Shown here one piece after another: positions 36,701 to 44,180 of a DNA stretch of 64,000 nucleotides. The position numbers were made by a program, and so were the translations under genes. Position 1 is the stretch's first letter. Each line of letters opens with the position of its first letter. Origin of the DNA: Gambelia wislizenii (lineage: Eukaryota > Chordata > Lepidosauria > Squamata > Crotaphytidae); NCBI GenBank assembly GCA_030847615.1, contig JAUMIR010000002.1, positions 285,242,028-285,306,027 on the forward strand. The letters run 5' to 3'. The notes under the pieces were generated by a model. That model saw only the letters and a program-made list of their open reading frames with translations. It searched no databases and had not been told where the DNA came from.

Positions 36701-39700
36701 GATCCACAATGCTAATATGGTTCCATGGTTGGGACAGAGTGGGCAGTGGCTGCAATAACCTATAGGACTTTCTTTCTTGAGGCTTAGCAGTAGCACTGAT
36801 AGGACACCCTTTCACAAATGCTACATCATTTCTTAGCCCTGGCCACCAGTACAGAGTATAACATTTTTACAAAACCAAAGTGCCCTGCAGATTTTGCATC
36901 ATGACATTGTTTCAACATTTCACATCTCAGTTTATCAGGTACATAAATCTTTCCCCTTTACACCAAATATCATTTTTACACTCAAGCTCACCCTTGTGAG
37001 TTTTTCACCAATCATCTGCCTCATAGGTGTCTTTGAATGTTTGCTGGATTGAGGGCTCCACTGTGGGTGTCTGTCCTCCTCTCTTTGCCTAGCTATGAGT
37101 GACCACTACTAGCCCCAACTGCTTGGGCATGAAGGCTGTGTCAATCATTTCCACTCTTTGGCTATCGTACTGAGGCAACCTCAACAAAGCATTAGCCAGA
37201 AAAAAAAAATCGCCTGGCAAAAACTTGAGGGTGAAATTGAACTTGTAGAAGAACTTAGCCCACCTCACTTGTTTTGGGCTAGGTTTTCTAGAGGTCTGCA
37301 GCACTTATATATTTTTGTGATCAGTCCAAACCTCAAATGGGTGGGTAGCACCTTCCAAGAAGTGCCTCCATGTCTCTAATGCCTGTTTGATAGTAGCAGC
37401 CTCTTTTCCCCCAAATTGTCTAAGCCCTTTTGGTATCTAAAAACTTCTTTGACAGATACGCACATGGCTTCAATTTCCCTTCATCATCTTTTTGTAACAA
37501 TACAGCTCCCAGCACTACATCACTGGCATCAACCTGAATTACAAAGGGCTTGTCTGTTTCAGGGTGCTTCAGCACTGGCTCTGAGCTAAACAGCCACTTG
37601 AGGTGCTCAAAAGCCTCTTGACATTTCTCATCCCAAACCGCATTACTCTACAGCTTCAGTTTCTCTACATCCCCCTACAGCTTTTTTTTTCTTGGTTTTC
37701 AACAAGTTGGTAATTGGCAGTGCCATCTGGGCAAACCCAGGAATAAAACTTCAATAGAAGAAGCTACCACTTCACCACCCTCTCCACTTTGGTAGGCTTC
37801 ATCTCTATCCCCTTTGTGGAAATCCAGTACCCCAAACAATCCAACTTTTTACAATGAAATTCACATTTGGACAATTTCACACACAAATCAGTTTAGGCAA
37901 AACTTTTCTCACAAGTTGCATGTGGGACTTGTAGTCCCACAAATAAATCAACACATCATCCAGTTAAACGTGTACTCCCATATACAGAAATTCACGTAAC
38001 ACTTCATTGATGTGATTCATGAAAACCCTAGGGATGTCCGCTAACCCAAAAGGTATCACCTTGTACTGAAAAGAACCCAGCAGACAGTTAAAGGTAGTCT
38101 TGTACTCATCCCCTTTTCGGATTCTTACTCTCAAGTAAACATCCCTCAAATCCAGAACAGAACTAAATTTTACAACAGAATTAAACTTGGCAGAAGTTCA
38201 CGTCTGGAACCAATCTTGACACCTGTGGCATCCTTTGTTTTACAGGGAGATGAGTTCTTGGTAGAATGTCACTATCAGACTCTGGATAGAACGGAGACCA
38301 TCTTTGTAAGTCCTTGTGTGATAGCCATCTGAGCATTAAGAAAATGTGGTGGGTGGACAGATTTTGAAAATCAGATTGGGCTCCTTATAACACTATACAA
38401 ACATCTGAGTAATTATTTGCAAGATCAATAAATCTTAAATTTCTGGGCAATAGAGAAGTGTATGCCATGCTGGAGGGACAGCATGGGAATGAGAAAACAT
38501 AAGGTGGGGTACGCAGAGAAACAGGTGGAGTATAGATTTTCATTGTCGTATACAGTCCTCCCTCCACATTCGCGGCCTCCACACTCACGGTTCCACATAT
38601 TTGCGGTTTGCCGTGAGGGGAGACTAGGGAAAGTGGTGACAGGGCCTCTGAGGACCCGTCGCCACTTTTCGGAGGGAGTGGGGAGGCGGGGGAAGTGACG
38701 ACAGGGCCTTCGGAGGCCCCGTGGTTGCTTCAGGAGGGAGTAGGGAGGCGAGGGGAAGCGACAATGGGGCCTCCGGAGGCCCCATCACCACTTTCGGGAG
38801 GGCAGGGGACGGCTGTCATTATTCACGGAATTTTCACATTTGCGAGGGTCTGTGGAACCTAACCCCCATGAATGTGAAGGGATGACTGTAGTGGGATGGT
38901 TGGGAGAGAGTGACTAGAATCCTGTTGGTGACATACACTCACATAGCCTGGGGTTTCATGAGCTTACATGCTTTTACGTTCATTGAGCAAGAAGGTATTC
39001 GGTACCCCCTTGCCTAATCAACCCCCAGCACAGCCATCCTCCCATAGTCAATTTGTGGTTGGGGAAAGGTGGGAGGACACCTGGACAGTGTCTGTCTATG
39101 CTTCCACAGCCAGGAGGAGATCATTCTCCTGCCTCTCCAGCAAGAACATGTGAATACACTAGAGAGCCAAGAGAATGGCCTCTTCTCCCCTATCCAATCA
39201 TATGCTGCACTGGCACCCTACCATCACCACTGTCCCCTAATGATGGAGGCATGTTCAAGCACTGAATGTGTTGATTATGATGGGGCAGAAAGGGAAGGCA
39301 GTGGAAGTATACTGTTGGAGCATTACGCTCCACCAGCCTCATATAGGATCTCAACCACAACTTCCAACCTGCCAGGAACGTTTCACATATAAATTACCAC
39401 ATCGTGACCCAGAGAGAGGTCTTTGTAATGTACAGGAGTTGCTAAGGTTTTGCTGTCACTGTGCAAAGGAAGGGAAGAATGTCTGTGCAACTGTGCAAAG
39501 GAAGGGAAGAATGTCAGCTGGTAAGAAAAGAAAGTGCTGAAGCCTTGTGCTAGCAGACACCATATCTATACTGTGCAGAGCCCCCTTCCCCCGCCAATCC
39601 AATTCCATGGGATAAATTACACTGGGATATCAGTTCAATGAAATGGTCCCAAACAAATAAAAAGAGAAAGAGCATTTGCTTTTAAAAGCAAAAAGGTGTG

Positions 39701-42700
39701 TACAAATGACAACAGCTGAATCTCCCTCCAAAGCTGCAGCCCCTCTCTCCAAAAGCTGTGGGGTGGGGGAGTGCTTGTGGAGAGGCAAGTCACATGCAGG
39801 GGAAGGATGTATTTCTCACATGCTGCTTTTTTTTAAAAAAAAAAAAACCTAATCGCCCTCACTTCTCACTGCTTAAAAAAACCCTAATCATCTTCCTATG
39901 CAGTTGGAGCTGCTGCAGTGCCCTGAGATTTCAGGCAGTGCCCTGAGACTTGGAGGAGACCCTAAGGAGATTTTCAGACACGGAAAAATCGTCCCTTGCC
40001 GCGCGAGCAGCCTCCCGAAACTGCTGCGCGGCAAGGGTCTTTTTCGGACCGCGCTGTGCCTGTTGCGAAGCCGTCCGTGTCACTTCCGTGAAGCTTGGGA
40101 CGGCTCCGCGTCATATTTCAATCACGGAGGCTGCCCGTGATTGAAATATGACGCGGAGCCGTCCCAAGCTTCACGGAAGTGACACGGACGGCTTCGCAAC
40201 AGGCACAGCGCGGTCCGAAAAAGACCCTTGCCGCGCAGCAGTTTCGGGAGGCTGCTCGCGCGGCAAGGGACGATTTTTCCGTGTCTGAAAATCTCCTAAG
40301 TCTAGTCATTGGGGGGGGGCAGGAAATTGCTTCCCCTTTGGCTGCAAAGAATGAGGAAAGAATGTCACTGTGACATTTGGTTGTTGTTTTTTTCCTGCTA
40401 GGCTAAAGATCAGGGAAAAAAGGAGGAGGCAGCTTTTTTGGAATAGTAATTCCATTTGAGTCAAATCAGGAAGTGCCTTTTCTAAAGCAGAGCATTCTTC
40501 CATCCAAACACCAATTAGAAAGATAAACACAAAACAAAGATAGTTTCAAATGAAGTGATAAACTCAAGAGAGTGACTCCAGATTCATGAAAAGTTAAAAC
40601 CTGTGAATATTCATAAGCAGGTCATTCCTATTCATGTGTAGTCTACAAATCTAAGTAAAAATCTAAACTAATTTAATACTCATTTTATACTTACCAAATT
40701 TGCAGATGACACCAAATTAGGAGGAGTAGCTAATACCCCAGAGGACAGGATCAAAATTCAGAATGACCTGGATAGACTGGAGAGCTGGGCCAAAGCTAAC
40801 AAAATAAAACTCAATACGGAGAAATGTAAAGTACTGCACTTAGGGTGGAAAAATGAAATGCATAGATATAGGATGGGAGAGACCTGGCTGAACGAGACTA
40901 CGTGCGAAAGGGCTCTCGGAGTCCTAGTAGACCACAAATTGAACATGAGTCAACAGTGTGATGCGGCAGCTAAAAAGGCCAATGCAATTTTGGGCTGCAT
41001 CAATAGAAGTATAGTGTCTAGATCAAGGGAAGTAATAGTGCCGTTCTATTCTGCCTTGCTCAGACCTCACCTAGAATACTGTGTCCAGTTCTGGGCACCA
41101 CAATTCAAAAAAGATATTGACAAATTGGAGCATGTCCAGAGAAGGGCAACTAAAATGGTGAAAGGTCTGGAAACCATGCCTTATGAGGAGAGACTTAGGG
41201 AGCTGGGTATGTTTAGCCTGGAAAAAAATGGTTAAGAGGCAATATGATAGCCCTGTTTAAGTATTTGAAGGGGTGTCACGTTGAGGATGGAGCAGGTTTG
41301 TTTTCTGCTGCTCCAGAGACTGGAACACGGAGCAATGGATGCAAGCTCCAGGAACAGAGATTCCACCTCAACATTAGGAGGAGGTTTTTGACAGTAAGAG
41401 CTATTTGGCAGTGGAACACACTCCCTCAGAGTGTGGAGGGGTCTCCTTCCTTGGAGGTCTTTAAACAGAGGCTGGATTGCCATCTGTCGGGGATGCTTTG
41501 ATCAAGATTTCCTGTGTGGCAGGGGGGTTGGATTGGATGGCCCTCGTGATCTCTTCCAACTCTACAATTCTATGATTCTATGATTCTATGATGCATTACT
41601 TCTTCTCAGGGAGCCATGGGAATTGTGAATGGAGAGGCTGGGATCCCCTGTGTAGAATTGCCAGCACTCTAGATAAAACTATGAGAATTGTCTTTGCATG
41701 ACATCTTGACAGTTAAACTTGTATCTGCCATACCAGTTTATGTTGTAGGCCTGAATTAATATCCTCACATTAGCATTGCTACCAGTCTGCTGTGTTCTCC
41801 TAATAACTTGCTTGCTTTCATGATTATGGAATGGGTGAGAAACTGCAGTACGTTGTCCTCCTTTGCATCTTAGATGATGTAGGGTTGCTTTTTCTCTTTC
41901 TCCTAGGGAGGACCAAGTACCCTGAATGAAATGTGCCTGGCCTTCCTTTTCTACTATCCTCGCAACAATATTTCCAGCTGCATGGGATACCCAGACATTC
42001 AATATGTTGCCAACGAACTTGGGCAAGAGGCCTCTGAGTGAGTGCTTCCTGGATGGCGGAAAGAGCAAAGCATTTGAAAAGCAGAGAAGGGAGACAAGAA
42101 AGCAGACCTGCTGCGGTTGGGAAGAGCAGGGAAAATGCCAGAGGTTGGAGACAGGCACACCTTCTAAAGGGTGATGGAAGGAAGGATCTGAACACCTATT
42201 CTCTTAAGTAGAAAATGAGGGTTCAGAATCTGGATCATTTCTGCCACATTTTAAACAGCCTTTCCTGAACTTAGATCCCTAGATGTTGCTAGATTTGTAT
42301 CCTCCACATCATCCTTTAATAATGCCCATGTTACCAGAGGATGATGGGAGTCACACTTTAACAATATTTGGGGGGACAAGTAGTGGGGAGACATCAGAAG
42401 GAACACCTATATTCACTTGTAAAATGTCTGTCTGTCATCACCCACCACTAGCTTCCCTTGATGTTAACAGACACTATGTACCTCTCACCACTGCATTTCT
42501 CCCCTGCAGTGCAATGGAAGGAATGATGGCCATTAACTTGGTGGAATGGAGCAATGAGACTATCAAGAAAGCAGAGCAGGCATGCAAGGAGGCTGATCAA
42601 ATTGTTATGATTAAAACAATTGATGTAAGCAGGCTTTGCATATTTTTGATGTAAACTATCTTTTCAACAGAAAAATCACAGTGGAGGAAACAAGCATATC

Positions 42701-44180
42701 CAGGTCACAGGTGAAATCTTGGAATTAAGACTTACATTTTCCAACCGGGCAATCAATCTTTATGTCAGAAAAGACATGTAATTATACTTGGTAATGGTAA
42801 AGACAGAAAATGTATCATGAAGAGAAAAGAGATGACTTCCAAACCCATCTCCCATTTAATAGAGACAAAGGCTGCTGATACACTGTAGAAATAATGCATT
42901 TCGACACCACTTACTGAGATGGCTCAGTACTATGGAATTCTGGGATTTGTAGTTTCGTGAGATATTTAATCTTCTCTATCAGAGCGCTCTGGTGCCCCAA
43001 CAAACTACAAATCCCAGGATTCCATAGGATGGAGCCATGACAGTTAAAGTGGTGTAAAACTGCATTATTTCTGCAGTGTGTCAGCAGCCAAAGAGACAAA
43101 GGCAGTCTGCTGCCAGTAGAAACAGGGTCCATGGGTGGTTCAAATCATTGAGAATCTAAAACTTTTCTAGCAGAGAATGTCACATTGTCTATCATTGCTA
43201 AAAGGTCCCTTGTTGGTCTGTCTCGTTTCCCTGTGGTTTCCCCCTTCACTTACCCCTTGGAGGTAGCACCAGAGTTTGCTTGGCATCCTTCTATTCCTAC
43301 ACTCAAGGCTCTCCATAGGTTCAAGTATTGATCCTACAGTGGAATAGGCTGGGGTGAGTTCTAGTGCAAACTGGTGGAATGGTTTCCTACTTCTGCCCCC
43401 AGAGGTTGGCTTTGGGTTAGTTTGGAACTTTTGGCTGGGAACCTTTGTTCTTCCTGTGAACCATGTTGAGAATCTTTGTTCTAGTGCACTTCCATGCATC
43501 CTCTTATTTCTGCTTTCTCCTAATTTTGTTTCAAGAGATAGCATGAACCCTGTACTCCATAGATTTCTTTCAGACAGAGATAACTATCAGGGAAGTAATG
43601 CAAATCAGCACAATACTCAGCTCAGAAATCGTATTTGTACAGGTCCAATGCAGTCTTGTCCAGACGTGCTAGTAGCTGCCCATTTTTAGCCAAAAGGAAA
43701 ATGCCAGTTGGGGGGGGGGGGTGTTACAGTTTTTACTGGGAGATCCATGAATAGGTCTCTGAGGTTTGTTTCTTTAGTAGCTCATTTTAGGTCTATCTGT
43801 GTTCCTCTTTCCCTGGTTTCATCAAGAAAAAGGAGCAAATGGCTTTGTCCTGGTGGGACCAGAGAGCTCAAATCAATGCCCTGCAACAGGCAACAAGTAC
43901 ATCAGCAGACAAGCGTAACTTTCATACCCCACATTTTCTTTACTTCCAGGAACTGGTGAGAAATGAAACAAGCTTCATTCGAGAGATTACTGATACTATA
44001 CCAGCACCCTGCAAGGACCTTTCCAGAACCATGCCTGCACCTCGGGCAAAAAGGCAAGCTGAGTACAAGGCAACTCCACCAATGACTTCCAAAGCCCTTG
44101 GGACAAAGGGCATCTTTTCACTTTCTACCCTGTTTTTCCTACCTTTGGGTTTTACATGCCTATATTCATCCTCAGTGTAG
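16296..44180 (+). CDS. MOXD2: DBH-like copper monooxygenase, MOXD2-type (12 exons, first exon not found)
   Basis: Twelve plus-strand exons join with consistent GT-AG splice sites and phases into about 518 codons ending at TAG 44178-44180. Order: end of the DOMON domain (exons at 16296 and 20107), then the two copper type II monooxygenase domains. The CuH ligands are visible as the HH of LVHHILV (24921 exon) and the His of EIHYS (26467 exon). The CuM ligands are HTH in LLHTHLAGR (30951 exon) and Met in NEMCLAF (41907 exon). All five His/Met ligands are therefore kept. The C-terminus ends in a hydrophobic segment without a charged tail. The family includes dopamine beta-hydroxylase, PHM and MOXD1, which hydroxylate small substrates with copper, oxygen and ascorbate in the secretory pathway; the MOXD2 substrate is not established. 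Assignment to MOXD2 rather than MOXD1 rests on recalled similarity and on the nearby TAS2R. The exon with the signal peptide and early DOMON is missing; it may lie left of the window. Confidence 0.88.
16530..16845. mobile_element. Palindromic MITE with TGTCTGATAATCTCC end
   Basis: The right end is TGTCTGATAATCTCC followed by TCA. The left end is degraded around 16530-16545. The arms meet around GGAGAATAA near 16665-16730 and include the inverted pair CTCTGTGCTGCAGTGGAG / CTCCACTGCAGCACAGAG. The same interior appears at 31630-31855. Confidence 0.75.
17121..17535 (-). mobile_element. CR1 LINE 3' end, 5'-truncated
   Basis: It begins with repeated GAATCATA units, the typical CR1 3' terminus read in reverse. 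It continues with the CR1 C-terminal RT region, which on the minus strand reads [12 protein letters not shown] and [14 protein letters not shown]. Confidence 0.9.
17576..17743. mobile_element. Tigger-like element remnant, left end
   Basis: It starts CAGATAAACCCCCATATCTG after TA and contains GGAAACTGTGGATAATAGTG, typical of Tigger/MER2-like elements. No right end was found; it is followed at once by the MITE at 17747. Confidence 0.55.
17747..18394. mobile_element. Long MITE, GGAGATTATCACAC termini
   Basis: 648 bp bounded by GGAGATTATCACACGGG and the inverse CCCGTGTGATAATCTCC, with flanks TCA and TTA (imperfect 3-bp duplication). The interior shares blocks (ACTTACCTGGATG..., GGAAGT..TTC, GGACCTCC) with the elements at 21728, 28143, 29154 and 61658. 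A CRE-like TGACGTCA occurs near 18149. No ORF of note. Confidence 0.8.
18757..18793. repeat. (CA)n microsatellite
   Basis: Uninterrupted CA run in an intron of the monooxygenase gene. Confidence 0.95.
18950..19203. repeat. Local direct/inverted repeat cluster
   Basis: CTGGGTTAAAATA motifs occur in both orientations, and AATCAGAAAGAACAGGAACA occurs twice about 94 bp apart. It could be an old rearranged MITE; no termini were recognised. Confidence 0.4.
19213..19522. mobile_element. MITE, GGAGATTATCAGACACAG left end, TSD TCA
   Basis: The left end GGAGATTATCAGAC and the right end CTGCTAATCTCC are flanked by TCA on both sides. The length is 310 bp. The arms are only partly complementary, so this copy is older than the perfect hairpins. 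Confidence 0.75.
20020..20044. repeat. (GT)n microsatellite
   Basis: GT run about 60 bp upstream of the exon acceptor at 20106. Confidence 0.95.
20107..20268 (+). CDS. MOXD2: MOXD2 exon (DOMON end)
   Basis: Acceptor CTACACAG, donor GTGAGT. The 54 phase-0 codons read [19 protein letters not shown] and HVYDLKLDD. This fits the end of the DOMON domain and the linker to the first copper domain. Confidence 0.88.
20360..20555 (-). mobile_element. Sauria-type SINE, partial
   Basis: The sequence CTGACTTATGGCAACCCTAAG through GAGGCTAACAGAGTG and GGTCACCCAGTGGGTTTC matches the squamate SINE with an RTE/BovB-type tail, read on the minus strand. The tRNA head is degraded. Confidence 0.7.
21003..21389 (-). 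mobile_element. CR1 LINE 3' end, 5'-truncated
   Basis: It begins with ATCATAGAAGCATAGAATTG, the CR1 terminal repeat in reverse, and carries the same C-terminal coding region as 17121-17535 with scattered differences. Confidence 0.9.
21543..22501. mobile_element. Palindromic MITE, GGACTTTTTCAGACGG termini, TSD TTT (host of a nested element)
   Basis: Ends GGACTTTTTCAGACGGTTGAA and TTCAACCATTTGAAAAAGTCC are flanked by TTT at 21540-21542 and 22502-22504. The arms carry GAGGACGGGGCTG-type complementary blocks. The hairpin is split by the insertion at 21728-22362. Its closest relative is 58031-58572. Confidence 0.85.
21728..22362. mobile_element. Long MITE nested in 21543-22501, TSD AGG
   Basis: The left end GGAGCTTATCACACAGG and the right end CTGATAATCTCC are flanked by AGG on both sides. 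The interior is related to 17747-18394. It is 635 bp and was inserted close to the apex of the outer hairpin. Confidence 0.85.
22505..23488. other. Intronic sequence, nothing recognised
   Basis: Open frames here (for example 22507-22770 and 23027-23401) lack splice context or family resemblance and are judged chance. Confidence 0.4.
23489..23572 (+). CDS. MOXD2: MOXD2 exon (start of copper domain 1)
   Basis: Acceptor GGTTTTTCAG, donor GTAACT, 28 phase-0 codons. The peptide [18 protein letters not shown] then KHHIYK matches the opening of the N-terminal copper domain, with the conserved DTTY-x-C block. Confidence 0.88.
24275..24583. mobile_element. Palindromic MITE, variant termini (AGCCTTATCACACAAGG)
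   Basis: The left end GCCTTATCACACAAGGGAAGG is the inverse of CCTTTGTGCAATAAGCC at the right. Arms of about 150 bp pair around GAGTCTTTTTGCTAA near 24410-24450. The target duplication is not clear. It belongs to the broader fold-back group by structure, with a different terminus. Confidence 0.7.
24921..25088 (+). CDS. MOXD2: MOXD2 exon with CuH histidine pair
   Basis: Acceptor CTGTCTGTAG, donor GTGAGT, 56 phase-0 codons. [11 protein letters not shown] carries the adjacent histidines that bind CuH in PHM-type enzymes. [13 protein letters not shown] and GWAVGGG follow as expected for the family. Confidence 0.92.
26011..26232. mobile_element. Palindromic MITE, GGCTGCTGATACACTGCAG termini
   Basis: 222 bp with inverted ends GGCTGCTGATACACTGCAG / CTGCAGTGTGTCAGCAACC, flanked by TAA and TTA. 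The core GGAATTCTGGGATTTGTAG is shared with 42870-43089. Confidence 0.85.
26467..26569 (+). CDS. MOXD2: MOXD2 exon with third CuH ligand
   Basis: Acceptor CTACAACCAG, donor GTGAGT, phase 0 to 1. The peptide includes [21 protein letters not shown]; the His in EIHYS corresponds to the third CuH ligand. Confidence 0.9.
27810..27976 (+). CDS. MOXD2: MOXD2 exon (inter-domain and start of copper domain 2)
   Basis: Acceptor CCTTTTTTTAAAG, donor GTAGGT, completing the split codon from the previous exon. [20 protein letters not shown] and FHFIPPG-like residues ([10 protein letters not shown]) are hallmark DBH-family blocks. Confidence 0.9.
28143..28967. mobile_element. Long MITE, GGAGATTATCGGAC left end, TSD AAA
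   Basis: 825 bp between GGAGATTATCGGACAGG and ATATCTGATAATCTCC, with AAA on both sides. The interior matches other long copies (TTAAAAATAAAAATAACACC, CACTCACCTGGATG). About 207 bp of the length is a nested L1 fragment. Confidence 0.8.
28460..28666 (+). mobile_element. L1-like 3' end insertion with 15-bp target duplication
   Basis: AAAAAGTGCATCACT occurs immediately before (28445-28459) and after (28667-28681) the insert. The insert ends with AATAAAGATC and a short T/A-rich tail, as expected for L1-type target-primed insertion. Only 3' UTR-like sequence is present. Confidence 0.7.
29154..29748. mobile_element. Long MITE, GGAGATTATCAGAC left end, TSD TTA
   Basis: 595 bp between GGAGATTATCAGACGCCC and CCGATAATCTCC, with TTA on both flanks. 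The interior is related to 17747-18394 in inverted orientation (GACACCCTTCTTTCCCC, GAGAACG). Confidence 0.85.
29749..30950. other. Intronic sequence, nothing recognised
   Basis: No transposon termini, SINE boxes or additional exon were recognised. Confidence 0.4.
30951..31042 (+). CDS. MOXD2: MOXD2 exon with CuM histidine pair
   Basis: Acceptor TTTCAAACTGTAG, donor GTAAGA, phase 0 to 2. The peptide [17 protein letters not shown] contains the HTH copper-binding motif of the CuM site. Confidence 0.93.
31630..31855. mobile_element. Palindromic MITE related to 16530-16845
   Basis: The right end is TGTCTGGTAATCTCC followed by ATA. The arms include GAGGATGACATCACTGTACC / GGTACAGTGACATTATCCTC and CTCCACTGCAGCACAGAG. 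The left end is degraded near 31630. Confidence 0.7.
32843..33059 (+). mobile_element. Sauria-type SINE
   Basis: The tRNA-like head (GAGCCAACATGGCATAGTGG) is followed by TGGGTGACCCTGGGCAAGTC and a tail GGTCGCCATAAGTCAGAAAC, CTTGAAGGCACC. The tail resembles the RTE/BovB 3' end used by squamate SINEs. Confidence 0.8.
33281..33603. mobile_element. Long-MITE fragment, right end only
   Basis: It begins inside the long-MITE interior (GCCACTTACCTGGATGTCC) and ends GCCCGTGTGAAAATCTCC. The left half is absent. Confidence 0.65.
33604..33800. mobile_element. Palindromic MITE missing its left terminus
   Basis: From AGTGCTATTATTCCACTTTA to AGTGTGATAAAGTCC it matches 33956-34179, but the first about 20 bp (GGAGATTATCACAC...) are lacking. 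It directly abuts the fragment ending at 33603. Confidence 0.7.
33956..34179. mobile_element. Palindromic MITE, GGAGATTATCACAC / GTGTGATAAAGTCC
   Basis: 224-bp hairpin with long, nearly perfect arms. The left end is GGAGATTATCACACTACAC and the right end is GTGTAGTGTGATAAAGTCC; flanks ATA and CTA differ by one base. It carries one GGAGATT end and one GGACTTT end, linking the two terminal types of the family. Confidence 0.85.
34183..35173. other. Intronic sequence, nothing recognised
   Basis: No repeat ends or exon-like segments were recognised before the acceptor at 35173. Confidence 0.4.
35174..35270 (+). CDS. MOXD2: MOXD2 exon (copper domain 2)
   Basis: Acceptor CACTCCCAG, donor GTATGT, phase 2 to 0. 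The peptide [20 protein letters not shown] continues the second copper domain directly after HTHLAGR. Confidence 0.9.
35552..35605. repeat. 27-bp direct duplication
   Basis: Two adjacent copies of a unit containing CATCATCCCCACTCCCCACC. Confidence 0.85.
35702..35955. mobile_element. Tigger-like MITE inside the gypsy remnant
   Basis: Ends CAGTAGGCCCCCCTTATGC and GGGAGTCCTACTG, flanked by TA. The interior is closely similar to 9184-9436, including GCACACCTTTATCATAGAG and GGCAACTCTATGGTA. Confidence 0.8.
38246..38305 (+). CDS. MOXD2: MOXD2 exon (20 codons)
   Basis: Acceptor TTTGTTTTACAG, donor GTAAGT, phase 0. The peptide [20 protein letters not shown] matches the conserved GD-x-L-x-x-EC-x-Y block of DBH-family enzymes. 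The gypsy remnant ends only about 40 bp upstream. Confidence 0.9.
38553..38888. mobile_element. Tigger-like MITE with internal GC-rich minisatellite
   Basis: Ends CAGTCCTCCCTCCACATTCG and TGTGAAGGGATGACTG, flanked by TA. The middle holds about three diverged units of roughly 65 bp with GACAGGGCCT...GGAGGCCCC. Confidence 0.75.
39459..39515. repeat. Short direct duplication (26-bp unit)
   Basis: ACTGTGCAAAGGAAGGGAAG-containing unit occurs twice, 31 bp apart. Confidence 0.8.
39966..40296. mobile_element. Perfect palindromic MITE, 162-bp arms, TSD TAA
   Basis: The left arm starts GGAGATTTTCAGACACGG and the right arm is its exact reverse complement as far as I can read, with a 7-bp loop (AGGCTGC) near 40128-40134. 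TAA flanks both ends. Both strands of the element can be read as the same peptide, which is a consequence of the palindrome, not a gene. Perfect arms indicate a very young insertion or active arm homogenisation. Confidence 0.95.
40691..41593 (+). mobile_element. CR1 LINE, 3' third of the RT ORF
   Basis: It reads plus-strand from the palm region (GCAGATGACACCAAATTAGG, the FADDTK-type block) through the C-terminal blocks [20 protein letters not shown] and [11 protein letters not shown]. It has a frameshift near 41225 and ends with ATTCTATG units. Confidence 0.93.
41907..42037 (+). CDS. MOXD2: MOXD2 exon with CuM methionine
   Basis: Acceptor CTTTCTCCTAG, donor GTGAGT, phase 0 to 2. The peptide [19 protein letters not shown] carries the Met ligand of the CuM site in the EMC motif, so the catalytic copper site is complete. 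Confidence 0.93.
42510..42624 (+). CDS. MOXD2: MOXD2 exon (penultimate)
   Basis: Acceptor TCTCCCCTGCAG, donor GTAAGC, phase 2 to 0. The peptide [20 protein letters not shown] is less conserved; placement rests on phase and splice sites. Confidence 0.85.
42870..43089. mobile_element. Palindromic MITE, GGCTGCTGATACACTG termini, TSD AAA
   Basis: 220 bp with ends GGCTGCTGATACACTGTAG and CTGCAGTGTGTCAGCAGCC, flanked by AAA on both sides. Same family as 26011-26232. Confidence 0.88.
43950..44180 (+). CDS. MOXD2: MOXD2 last coding exon
   Basis: Acceptor TTTACTTCCAG, phase 0, stop TAG. The 76 residues include a cysteine in PAPCKD, a basic stretch APRAKRQ, and end with a hydrophobic segment [20 protein letters not shown] with almost no residues after it. 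That arrangement fits a GPI-anchor signal or a short C-terminal membrane anchor. Confidence 0.85.
   Translation, partial: ELVRNETSFIREITDTIPAPCKDLSRTMPAPRAKRQAEYKATPPMTSKALGTKGIFSLSTLFFLPLGFTCLYSSSV

Larger units (their letters stand above)
35357..38205 (-). mobile_element. Decayed Ty3/gypsy-type retrotransposon
   Basis: On the minus strand the order is reverse transcriptase (38149-37930), RNase H (around 37304-37090), then integrase core (around 36815-36560), as in Ty3/gypsy pol. RT shows [18 protein letters not shown] and an LDD block preceded by an in-frame stop. RNase H shows [11 protein letters not shown] and [13 protein letters not shown]; integrase shows [15 protein letters not shown] polyadenylation-like ACTTTATTGC (35418-35427) near the left end suggests LTR remains. 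gag, protease and the N-terminal part of RT are missing. A Tigger-like MITE is inserted at 35702-35955. Confidence 0.85.

Noticed and set aside
39950..40309. Two nearly identical 63-64 codon peptides on opposite strands
   Set aside because: The identity is a direct result of the perfect palindrome at 39966-40296; there is no other sign of coding.
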